From: RYN-230 sp963834515
Lineage (GTDB): Bacteria > Actinomycetota > Actinomycetes > Streptosporangiales > Streptosporangiaceae
Reading direction: 5' to 3'
Length of the DNA: 64,000 nt
NCBI GenBank assembly: GCA_963834515.1
Contig: CAWICB010000004.1
Coordinates: forward strand, 124,001-188,000
The translations under genes were made by a program, and so were the position numbers. Each line of letters opens with the position of its first letter. Position 1 is the first letter of the stretch. A model generated the notes under the pieces. That model ran no database searches. It worked only from the letters and a program-made list of their open reading frames with translations, and was not told where the DNA came from. Positions 33,178 through 41,104 of the stretch are shown piece after piece.

Positions 33178-33715
33178 ATGGCACCGGCCTGGCTCACCCT
33201 GCGCGCCGACCTGCGGCAGCGCTGGCCCTCGATGCTGGGCCTGGTGCTGCTCATCGGGCTGGTCGGCGGGGTGGTGCTGACCACCGCGGCCGGCGCGCAG
33301 CGCACCGACACCGCCTAACCCCGGCTGCTGCGCTGAGCCACCGCCGCGCAGCTGCTGGCGGTGCCCGACCTGCGGGTCCCGCCCGCTTTCTATGCGCGGC
33401 TCAGCCACCGGCCACCTGTGGCCAGCCTGTCGGTGGCCGGCCTGTACGATGCGCTGCTCCCCGGACGGCGCGGACCGTCCAGCACCCTCGTCGAAACGTT
33501 TTCCAGCCCGAACGATTCGTTCGGGGTGACTGGCGACCGGGCCCCGGGTACTGTCCGGCTGGGTGTTCGACCCGCACGACCCACACGCAGTCATGATCGA
33601 CCAGCAGCTCGCCGCCCGGGAGCACCTGCACCCCGGGGAGCACAGTGCGCTGTATTTCGTCCCCGGGAACGGGACTGGCGTCCCGCTGCTGTCCCGGGCC
33701 CGGGCGGAAGCTGGC
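33178..33715 (+). pseudogene. Decayed N-terminal fragment of an FtsX-type ABC permease
   Basis: From ATG 33178: MAPAWLTLRADLRQRWPSM, TM1 LGLVLLIGLVGGVVLTTAAG, then AQRTDTA followed by TAA (33316, in place of the Tyr codon in the usual TAYPR) and a TGA (33334, in place of Trp). The same frame continues with VPPAFYARLSHRPPVASLSV, and a +1 shift near 33550 leads to WVFDPHDPHAVMIDQQLAAR. It ends abruptly where the oppositely oriented intact permease begins. About 180 of some 800 expected residues are left. Two nonsense mutations, a frameshift and truncation make it a clear pseudogene, paralogous to the two neighbouring permeases. Confidence 0.85.
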
Positions 33716-36178
33716 TCACTCGGTGCGCAGCGCCTGCGCCGGGCTGACCCGGGCCGCGGACCGGCCGGGCCACCACGCGACCGCGTTAGCGATGAGCAGC
33801 ACCGCGGGCACCATCAGCAGCACCAGCGGGACGGGCACGATGTCATCGGCCGGGATGCCGAGGCCAGCACCGAATAGCTGCCAGGCCCACCGGCCCGCCG
33901 CCACCCCCACCGGCAGCCCGGCCAGCAGCGACAGGCCAGCCAGCGTGGTCACCTGCCACGCGCCGATCTCGCTGATCTGCCGCCGGACCAGGCCGAGTGC
34001 CTTCAGGATGGCGAAGTCATGCCGCCAGCGCCGGCCAGACACCACGGCCAGCTGGCCGAGCACGGCGATGCCGAGGGCGGCGAGGAGCGCCGCGAGCACC
34101 TTCGGGGTGCCGTCGATGCGGGCGTAGTTCGTCACCCCGTTGGGCTGCTGGTCGAACTCGACGCAGGTCAACTGCTGAATCTTCGCGCAGAACGGGGTCA
34201 TCGAGCGCCGGAACCGGCTGACGGCGGCGGCGCGGCCCGGGCCCGGGGTGAAGCGCAGCAGCACGAACTCATACCCGGGGCGCTCGCCGGCCGGCTCCGC
34301 CTGAGGCTGGAGTACGGCCGCCGTCGTCTCTGCGCCCTGGCCCAGGTCGGTGGGGGTGAAGCTGCCCTGGCCGAAGTTGGGGAACACCGCGCGGCCCACG
34401 ATGCGGTCGAGCACCGGCCGCCCGTTCACCGTCACCCTGACCTGCTGGCCAACCCGCAGGCCGAGGCTGCGCAGGGTGGAGGTACCGAGCACGATCTCGC
34501 GGCTGGTGCGCGGGGCGTGCCCGGCTAGCAGGGTCGGTGAGGTCTCCGGCCCACGGCCCGGCGCCAGACCGATCGCTGGGATGAGCTGGCCGTTGATCCC
34601 GATGATCCCATGGTCACCATAGGTCCAGCCGGAGACACCCGGGTTGCCGCCGAATAGCTGCCCAGCCTGCCGCGGCGTGATGGGCGAGAACTGGAGGTCG
34701 ATCGCGGCATCCCAGGTCTGCCCGTATAGCGGGGGGGTGTGCACTAGGTGCAGCAGGTTGGCGCCGAATGTGAACGCCGCCGTCACGGCCAGCACCGACA
34801 GCGTGGTGCCCACCAGCGCGGCCCGCACCGGTACTGCGGTACGGCCCCGGCCCCGCTCCAGGGCGAGCCGCACGCCATCGGTGGCCGTCACCGGCAGACC
34901 GAGGGCAGCCAGCCACCCGGTGAGGGGTGACCGCTGCCCGGACCGGCCGGCCAGCTCAGGCGGCCCGGCAGCGCGCACCGAGGCCAGCCGCCAGGCCGGC
35001 CAGCTGACCCAGCCCACCACCAGTACCACGACGGCAGCGGCACCGAGCGGCAGGACCAGCCAGTCGATGCTCACGCCGGGGTCCGGCTCGGCCAGGCGAG
35101 CGGCCCCGATCGGCATGAGCGGCGATGCGGCGATCGCGACCCCGGCCGCGCAGAGCGCGCCAATCGCGCTGGCCACGCCCGCTTCGATCAGGCCAGCCGC
35201 GAACAGCTGGTGGCGGGTCATGCCCAGCATGGCCAGTGTTGGGTTGTCAGACCCGGAGATCAGCAGCACCCGGGTGGCGGCCTGCCCGACAATCAGCAGT
35301 GCCGTGCAGGCCAGCACCAGCGCGAAGATGGCTAGCGCGATGGCCTGCGGCCGGATCGACTGCTCGATGGTCGCGACCTGCGCGCTCTCGTCGGCCACGT
35401 CGATCTGCCCCTGGGTCTTGGGGAACCGGCGGGCCAGGGCCTGGGCCTCACGGCTGACGGTGGCCACCGAGGCTCCGGGCCGGAGCTTGACGTACGCCCC
35501 GTCGAAGGCCAGGTAGCCAGGGCCGAGCTGATGCCAGAGAGCCGGGGTGGCCAGGACGAACGGCACCTTGTCGAGGTCGGTGACCGGGTCCACCGACGCC
35601 CGGGTGACGATGACGCCGACCACTCGCTCGGCCAGGTGGCGCAGTGGCACAGCCGATCCTGGCCCGGTACCTGACCCAGGCAGCCCGGCGTTCCCCAGCG
35701 CCACCATGTCCAGCCTGCTGCCGACGTGCAGGTGCAGGCTGGCCGCGGCGATCTGGTCCACTGCGACCTCGCCCGGGCGGTTCGGTGCGGGCAGCCGCCC
35801 GGAGAGCAGTCTCGGGATGTCCAGCTCATGGCCGAGCCGGCGGTCGGCAGGAGCCTCGACGGCCGCAGCCAAGTCCAGCCGGCCTGGCTGGCCGGCCGGC
35901 TGCACGTTCAGGCCAATCCCGGGCGCGACCATGGCCACCCCCGGCTGATGCGCGAGCGCGGTGTAGTAGCCGCCCAGGCCGGTGCCGGCCGGGGAGACCA
36001 GCAGGTCGGAGGCGTGCGAGACGTGCAGGAAGCGGGGGTAGGCGCTGGCCGTCCGCCGCGCCCCCGCGACCGCGGTCAGCACCACGCCACCGGCCACCGC
36101 GACCAGCAGGACGAGCACCGCCCAGCCCGCCCAGCGGGTCCGCAGCTCATGCGCCGCCAGGCGCAGCACTACCCGCAT
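33716..36178 (-). CDS. Large FtsX/MacB-type ABC transporter permease
   Basis: 820 residues from ATG 36178 (no strong SD). TM1 at 15-40 (WAVLVLLVAVAGGVVLTAVA, then GARRTASAYPRFL), a large extracytoplasmic domain (45-270), three TMs around 285-420 (IFALVLACTALLIVGQAA), a second TM and outer domain (LSVLAVTAAFTFGANLLHLV, about 470), and a last FtsX domain (690-820: RRWRHDFAILKALGLVRRQI, ending SPAQALRTE). This double-FtsX layout belongs to ABC exporters working on lipoproteins, lipids or peptides. It is divergent from a paralogue at 36420. The ATPase partner is probably the gene at 40321. Confidence 0.88.
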   Translation of the reverse strand: MRVVLRLAAHELRTRWAGWAVLVLLVAVAGGVVLTAVAGARRTASAYPRFLHVSHASDLLVSPAGTGLGGYYTALAHQPGVAMVAPGIGLNVQPAGQPGRLDLAAAVEAPADRRLGHELDIPRLLSGRLPAPNRPGEVAVDQIAAASLHLHVGSRLDMVALGNAGLPGSGTGPGSAVPLRHLAERVVGVIVTRASVDPVTDLDKVPFVLATPALWHQLGPGYLAFDGAYVKLRPGASVATVSREAQALARRFPKTQGQIDVADESAQVATIEQSIRPQAIALAIFALVLACTALLIVGQAATRVLLISGSDNPTLAMLGMTRHQLFAAGLIEAGVASAIGALCAAGVAIAASPLMPIGAARLAEPDPGVSIDWLVLPLGAAAVVVLVVGWVSWPAWRLASVRAAGPPELAGRSGQRSPLTGWLAALGLPVTATDGVRLALERGRGRTAVPVRAALVGTTLSVLAVTAAFTFGANLLHLVHTPPLYGQTWDAAIDLQFSPITPRQAGQLFGGNPGVSGWTYGDHGIIGINGQLIPAIGLAPGRGPETSPTLLAGHAPRTSREIVLGTSTLRSLGLRVGQQVRVTVNGRPVLDRIVGRAVFPNFGQGSFTPTDLGQGAETTAAVLQPQAEPAGERPGYEFVLLRFTPGPGRAAAVSRFRRSMTPFCAKIQQLTCVEFDQQPNGVTNYARIDGTPKVLAALLAALGIAVLGQLAVVSGRRWRHDFAILKALGLVRRQISEIGAWQVTTLAGLSLLAGLPVGVAAGRWAWQLFGAGLGIPADDIVPVPLVLLMVPAVLLIANAVAWWPGRSAARVSPAQALRTE

Positions 36179-36419
36179 CGGGGCCCGGGCCCAGCGGCAT
36201 GGCCGTTCATGAGCTGAGCGTAGGCAGAGCTGGGGCGCCTGAGCCAGGGTGCTCCCGCGCTGCCGGGGTGCGGTGACCACCACCGGTGACTGGGATGCTT
36301 GCCCCCTTCCGTCAACCACACCGCCGTGGCCCAATGGGATGGCAACCGCTCGATTCGGGCTGGCGGCGCTGCCTGCTGTGCTGGCGTCCGGGCCAGGCCG
36401 CCGAGCCGACGGGGGGGCA

Positions 36420-38801
36420 ATGGGCGCTAGATGGCTCGTGTTCCGGGCCGAATTCCGCGCGCGGTGGCGCACCTGGCTGATGCTGGCCCTCATCGCCGGG
36501 ATGTTCTCCGGGGCTGTGCAAGCGGCCGCGGCCGGCGCCCGGCGGACCGACTCCGCCTACCCCAGCCTGGTGGCCTGGAGCGATGCCCCGGACGTACTCC
36601 TGTTCCCGTTTCCCGGCCAGTCCCGGACGTTTGGCCACTTCTCGGCGGCCGCAGCCGCGCGGCTACCGCAGGTCGCCCAGTCCTCGGTCGTGGCTGGGTA
36701 CACATTGGCCACCCCACCCGCCGCCTTCATCCTCGCTCCCGAGACCAACGTCGTGCCCAGCCAGTTCTGGCACCGTAAGATCCTGGCCGGCCGGCTGCCC
36801 AACCCCACGCGGGCCGGCGAGGCCGACGTCTCCTTCACCCTGGCCGAGACCGAGGGTTTGGCGGTGGGCGACATCCTGCGGGCCTCGGTGCTGGCCGCGG
36901 CCCATCATCTGGACCGGGTCTCACTGCGGATCGTGGGGATCGATGCCGCGCCCGCGGAGTTCCCGCCGCAGACCGGTACCGGGACGGACTTCGTGTGGGC
37001 AACGCCCGCCTTCTACCGCGCGCACCCCGGCGGCCTGGGCTTTTCCTCGGGCGTCGCGCTCCGGCTCCGCCATGGTGCGGCGGACCTGCCCGCGGTCGAG
37101 CGGGAAGTCAGCCGGCTGGCGCTGGGCAAAGTGGCGGAGAGCTACCCGCTGGCCACCCAGGCGGCGAACACCGAGCGCTCGATCCACCTCCAGGCGGTGG
37201 CGCTATGGCTGCTCGGCGGGCTGCTGGCGGTCCTCGGCCTGCTTGTCCTCGGCCAGCTACTGGCCCGGCTCAGTTTCCTGGACGGCGCGGATTACGGCAC
37301 CTTACTGGCCCTCGGCATGGGCCGCCGGGGCCTGCTCGCCGTCAGTCTCGGCCGGGCTGGGGCAATCGGCCTGGCAGGCGGGGCAACGGGGGCCCTGCTC
37401 GCCATCGCCGTGTCCCCGGTGCTGCCGGTGGGACTGGCCCGGATCGCCGAGCCGTACCCGGGGCCATACGCCGACGGCCCGGTCCTCGGCCTGGGCCTGG
37501 CTGGCACGGTGCTGGCCGTGACCGCGTGCGCGGTCTGGCCGGCCTGGCGAGCAGCCCAGACGGGGCTGGGCCGGGGCCAGACTCCCCAGCCCAGCACGAG
37601 CTGGGGATCACGGATCTCAGCCGGAGCCACATCCAGCATCGGGTCGGTAACCGCGCTGATTGGCATCCGGCTGGCGGTGCAGCCGGGGGCGGGCCGGACG
37701 GCGGTGCCCGTGCGCAGCACCGTGGCCAGCGCCGTGGTCGGCGTGGCGGCACTCACTGCGGCACTGGTCTTCTCGGCCAGCCTCGGCCACCTGCTCGCCA
37801 CGCCGCGGCTATATGGGGTCACCTGGGACGCCTACGTCAGTAACGCCGGGCAGAGCGGGATCAGCCAGGCCGCCCGCAGCATGGCCAGCGACCCCGCCGT
37901 GGCCGCGTGGGCCACGGGTTATTCCAGTGCCCCGCTTACTGTCCAGGGCGTCAGAGCTGATGCCATCGCCCTGCTGCCCGGCCATCATGGCTCGCTACTG
38001 CCCGTGCTCACCCAGGGTCGCCTGCCCCGCGGCCCGGATCAGCTAACCGTGGGGGAGCGGACGCTGGCCGCTGCACACGCCCACCTGGGCGAACGGCTCG
38101 AAGTATCGCTGGCTGGCTTCCGGCCGCACCGGCTCACCATCGTGGGCACCGCCGTCTTCCCGACCATGGGCGATGTCCTCGGCCTCGGCCAAGGGGCCGC
38201 GCTCACCGTGGGCGGGCTGCGCGCGCTGCTGCCTGCTGGCCTGCCCGCCCCGCCGCTGGACACGCTGCTCGTGCGGCTGCGGCCATCCGCCGCCAGCGGG
38301 CCGGCTGAGCTCAGCCAGCTGGCCGGCCGGGAGGCCCGGCTCGGCCCGTTCATTACCCAGGGCCCCGCCACCCCCACCGACCTGGTCAATTTCGGGCGGG
38401 TCCAGGACCTGCCGCTGCTGCTCGGCATCGCGCTGAGCTTGCTCGCCCTGATCACCCTCGCCCACCTGCTGCTGACCTCGGTCCGGCGGCGGCGGCGCGA
38501 CTTCGCGGTGCTGCGTACCCTGGGCTTCACCCGCGGACAGGTGCGCAGCTCAGTGAGCTGGCAGGCCAGCACGCTCAGCACGGCCGCGCTGCTGCTCGGC
38601 ATCCCGGCCGGGATCCTCGGCGGCCGGGCCGCCTGGCGGGTCTTCGCCCACCAGCTGGGGATCGCGCCGCCCATGGTCGTCCCGCCGGTGGCGCTGGCCG
38701 TGCTGGCCGCGGCCGGGCTCGTGCTCGCCGCCGCCATCGCGGCCATGCCCGGGGAGTCCGCGGCCCGGGCCCGGCCCGCCGACATCCTGCACAGCGAATG
38801 A
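36420..38801 (+). CDS. Large FtsX/MacB-type ABC transporter permease (paralogue)
   Basis: 793 residues from ATG 36420 (G-run three bases upstream). Same plan as the divergent permease: TM1 MLALIAGMFSGAVQAAAAGA followed by RRTDSAYPSL, an outer domain with VPSQFWHRKILAGRLPNP, central TMs (VALWLLGGLLAVLGLLVLGQ), second outer domain, and a C-terminal FtsX unit (LAHLLLTSVRRRRRDFAVLR, TLGFTRGQVRSSVSWQASTL, ending PADILHSE). It is followed in the same direction by the REC-cyclase, the ABC ATPase and a histidine kinase, which suggests a signal-controlled exporter. Confidence 0.9.
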   Translation: MGARWLVFRAEFRARWRTWLMLALIAGMFSGAVQAAAAGARRTDSAYPSLVAWSDAPDVLLFPFPGQSRTFGHFSAAAAARLPQVAQSSVVAGYTLATPPAAFILAPETNVVPSQFWHRKILAGRLPNPTRAGEADVSFTLAETEGLAVGDILRASVLAAAHHLDRVSLRIVGIDAAPAEFPPQTGTGTDFVWATPAFYRAHPGGLGFSSGVALRLRHGAADLPAVEREVSRLALGKVAESYPLATQAANTERSIHLQAVALWLLGGLLAVLGLLVLGQLLARLSFLDGADYGTLLALGMGRRGLLAVSLGRAGAIGLAGGATGALLAIAVSPVLPVGLARIAEPYPGPYADGPVLGLGLAGTVLAVTACAVWPAWRAAQTGLGRGQTPQPSTSWGSRISAGATSSIGSVTALIGIRLAVQPGAGRTAVPVRSTVASAVVGVAALTAALVFSASLGHLLATPRLYGVTWDAYVSNAGQSGISQAARSMASDPAVAAWATGYSSAPLTVQGVRADAIALLPGHHGSLLPVLTQGRLPRGPDQLTVGERTLAAAHAHLGERLEVSLAGFRPHRLTIVGTAVFPTMGDVLGLGQGAALTVGGLRALLPAGLPAPPLDTLLVRLRPSAASGPAELSQLAGREARLGPFITQGPATPTDLVNFGRVQDLPLLLGIALSLLALITLAHLLLTSVRRRRRDFAVLRTLGFTRGQVRSSVSWQASTLSTAALLLGIPAGILGGRAAWRVFAHQLGIAPPMVVPPVALAVLAAAGLVLAAAIAAMPGESAARARPADILHSE

Positions 38802-38899
38802 CGGGACGCTGGCCAGCCGCCCCGGGTGTGCCACTACCACCGGCCGGATGCATGCCTGCGCACTGGCGGGCTGCCGCCCGATATGCGAAAACTTGATAC

Positions 38900-40321
38900 G
38901 TGGAGCACACTGACACCGGCCGGGCCGAGCCGATCACCGTCTTCCTCGCGGACGACAACCTGATCGTGCGCGAAGGCGTGCGTGCCCTCATCCAGCGGCA
39001 CCGCGACCTGAGCGTGGTGGGGGTGGCCGAGGACTACGCCGGGGTCATCGACGGCGCCACCGCAACCAGCCCCCAGGTGCTGGTCACTGACATCCGGATG
39101 CCACCGTCGTTCCAGCGGGAGGGCATTGACGCGGCCAAGGAGATGCGCAAGCGCCATCCGGGCACCGGGGTGGTGGTGCTCTCTCAGTACGAGGACCCCG
39201 AGTACGCGGTGTCCCTGCTGGCCGAAGGCTCGGCGGGCTACGGCTACCTGCTGAAGGACCACGTCGCCGAGGGCAGCCAGCTGGTCGACGCGATCCGCGC
39301 CGTCGCCACCGGCGGTACCGCTCTGGACCCGGCGATCGTCGAGGCGCTGGTCCGGCCGGTGGTGCAGCCCGGCGGGCTGACCCCGGGCGAGGAAGAGCTG
39401 CTCGGCATGATCGCCGAGGGAAAGCCGATCAAGGCCATCGCCGCCTCCCGGAAGGTCGCCGCCGAGGCGGTGGACGCCGAGGTCGAGGCGGTTTTCGTCA
39501 AGCTGGCCGGGGGCGTGTCCGCCGGTGACAGCGGCGCGCTGCGCCGGCTGCGCCTGCTGCACCAGGCCATCGTGGACCGGGAGGAACAGGGCGAGACGCT
39601 GTCCCGGCTGCTGCCCAGCGGGCTCGCGGACAAGCTGCGCCAGGAACGGCGTGACATTGGCGAGACCGAGCGGGTCGTGGTGACCGTGCTGATGAGCGAC
39701 ATCCGCTCGTATTCGACCATCGCCGAGCACGCCGACCCGAGCCAGCTGGCTGGTCAGCTGAATACGCACCGGGCCGCGATGAACCGGGCCATCCTGGGTG
39801 AGGGGGGCACGGTAATGCAATTCGTGGGGGACGCGGTGATGGCAGTGTTCGGCGCGCCGTTCCCGCAGCCCAATCACGCCGACCGGGCGGTGGCCGCGGC
39901 GTGGGTCATGCATGACCTGCAGGCCGGCATCAACGAGCACTGGGCCGCGGACGGGCTGCCCGCGTTCGGCCTCGGGCTCGGGCTGTCCAGTGGCGAGGCC
40001 GCGGCGGCGCTGCTCGGCTCGGCGGAGCGGCTGGAGTACACGCTGGTCGGCGACACGGTGAACCTGTCCCAGCGGTTGCAGCAGTTCGCCGAGGCGGGCG
40101 AGACGGTACTGTCCGAAGCCACCCTGCAGGCGCTGAGCACGCCGGTGCGCGCCATCCCGCTGGGCGCCCAGATGGTCAAAGGGCGCGACACCCCGGTCAC
40201 CGCCTACAAGATCATCCATCTGGCCAACGGCCAGGCCGGGACCGCCACGACGGCCGGGACCGCGGCCCCCGCCGCCCGCCCGGCTGGCCCTATCGACCTG
40301 ACAACCCGAATGGGGGGGTAA
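38900..40321 (+). CDS. Response-regulator receiver fused to a class III nucleotide cyclase
   Basis: 473 residues from GTG 38900. Residues 10-135 are a receiver domain (VFLADDNLIVREGV, phospho-Asp in VLVTDIRMPP, VVVLSQYEDPEYAVSLL, YLLKDHVAEGSQL) strongly resembling that of the NarL-type regulator at 43827. Residues 155-210 are a degenerate LuxR-like helix-turn-helix (LTPGEEELLGMIAEGKPIKA). Residues 245-440 form the cyclase: metal Asp in VLMSDIRSYSTIAEHAD and in VMQFVGDAVMAVFGAP, and GDTVNLSQRLQQF. The purine-selecting Lys before FVGD is Gln and the partner position is Thr, so nucleotide choice is uncertain. TAATG junction with the ABC ATPase gene implies coupled translation. Confidence 0.88.
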   Translation: MEHTDTGRAEPITVFLADDNLIVREGVRALIQRHRDLSVVGVAEDYAGVIDGATATSPQVLVTDIRMPPSFQREGIDAAKEMRKRHPGTGVVVLSQYEDPEYAVSLLAEGSAGYGYLLKDHVAEGSQLVDAIRAVATGGTALDPAIVEALVRPVVQPGGLTPGEEELLGMIAEGKPIKAIAASRKVAAEAVDAEVEAVFVKLAGGVSAGDSGALRRLRLLHQAIVDREEQGETLSRLLPSGLADKLRQERRDIGETERVVVTVLMSDIRSYSTIAEHADPSQLAGQLNTHRAAMNRAILGEGGTVMQFVGDAVMAVFGAPFPQPNHADRAVAAAWVMHDLQAGINEHWAADGLPAFGLGLGLSSGEAAAALLGSAERLEYTLVGDTVNLSQRLQQFAEAGETVLSEATLQALSTPVRAIPLGAQMVKGRDTPVTAYKIIHLANGQAGTATTAGTAAPAARPAGPIDLTTRMGG

Positions 40322-41049
40322 TGAACGACAACTCTCCGGCCCTGGTCATGCGCGGTGTGCGCAAGACCTTCGAGGCCGAGAATGCCCCGGTGCGCGCGCT
40401 GCGCGGGGTGGACCTGGACGTTACCAGCGGTGGGTTCGTGGCCCTCATGGGCCCGTCCGGCTGCGGCAAGTCCACCCTGCTGAACCTGGTGGCCGGGCTG
40501 GACACGCCCGACGAGGGCGAGATCACCGTGGCCGGCGAAGAGGTGACCGGGCGCAGCGAGGATGACCTGGCCCGGCTCCGCCGGCGGCACATCGGGCTGG
40601 TCTTCCAGTTCTTCAACCTGCTGGAGGGCATGACCGTGCTGGAGAACGTGGCGCTGCCCGCGGTTATCGCCGGCCGCCGCCGGAAGATGGCCGAGACCCG
40701 GGCCCGGGACCTGCTCGACCTGCTGGGCATCAGCGACAAGGCCACTGCCGTGCCGGGCGTGCTGTCCGGCGGCCAGCGGCAGCGGCTGGCCATCGCCCGG
40801 GCGCTGGCCAACGAGCCGACGCTGCTGCTCGCTGACGAGCCAACCGGCGCGCTCGACTCGGCGGGCGGGGACGAGGTCATCGAGCTGCTCCGGCGGCTGC
40901 ACGCCGGTGGCCAGACCATCGTCCTGGTCACCCACGACGCCGGGGTGGCCGCCGCGGCCGGCCGGGTGGTGCGGATGCGTGACGGCCGGATCGAGGCCGC
41001 CGAAGCCGAACCGGACACCAGCGGCCCGGTCATCATCGAGGCGCGCTGA
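40321..41049 (+). CDS. ABC transporter ATP-binding protein, MacB/LolD type
   Basis: 242 residues. Walker A GPSGCGKSTLLNLVAGLD, Q-loop FQFFNLLEGMTVLENV, signature LSGGQRQRLAIARALA, Walker B LLLADEPTGALDS and H-loop LVTHDAG are all intact, and the MacB/LolD-type spacing is kept. Its start codon overlaps the cyclase stop (TAATG). No permease lies between it and the following kinase, so it should serve the FtsX permeases at 36420 and/or 33716. Confidence 0.93.
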   Translation: MNDNSPALVMRGVRKTFEAENAPVRALRGVDLDVTSGGFVALMGPSGCGKSTLLNLVAGLDTPDEGEITVAGEEVTGRSEDDLARLRRRHIGLVFQFFNLLEGMTVLENVALPAVIAGRRRKMAETRARDLLDLLGISDKATAVPGVLSGGQRQRLAIARALANEPTLLLADEPTGALDSAGGDEVIELLRRLHAGGQTIVLVTHDAGVAAAAGRVVRMRDGRIEAAEAEPDTSGPVIIEAR

Positions 41050-41104
41050 CCATGCGGTCCCCCGGATCCCTGCCGGCCGGCCACCGGCCAGAACCGGGGC
41101 CGGG

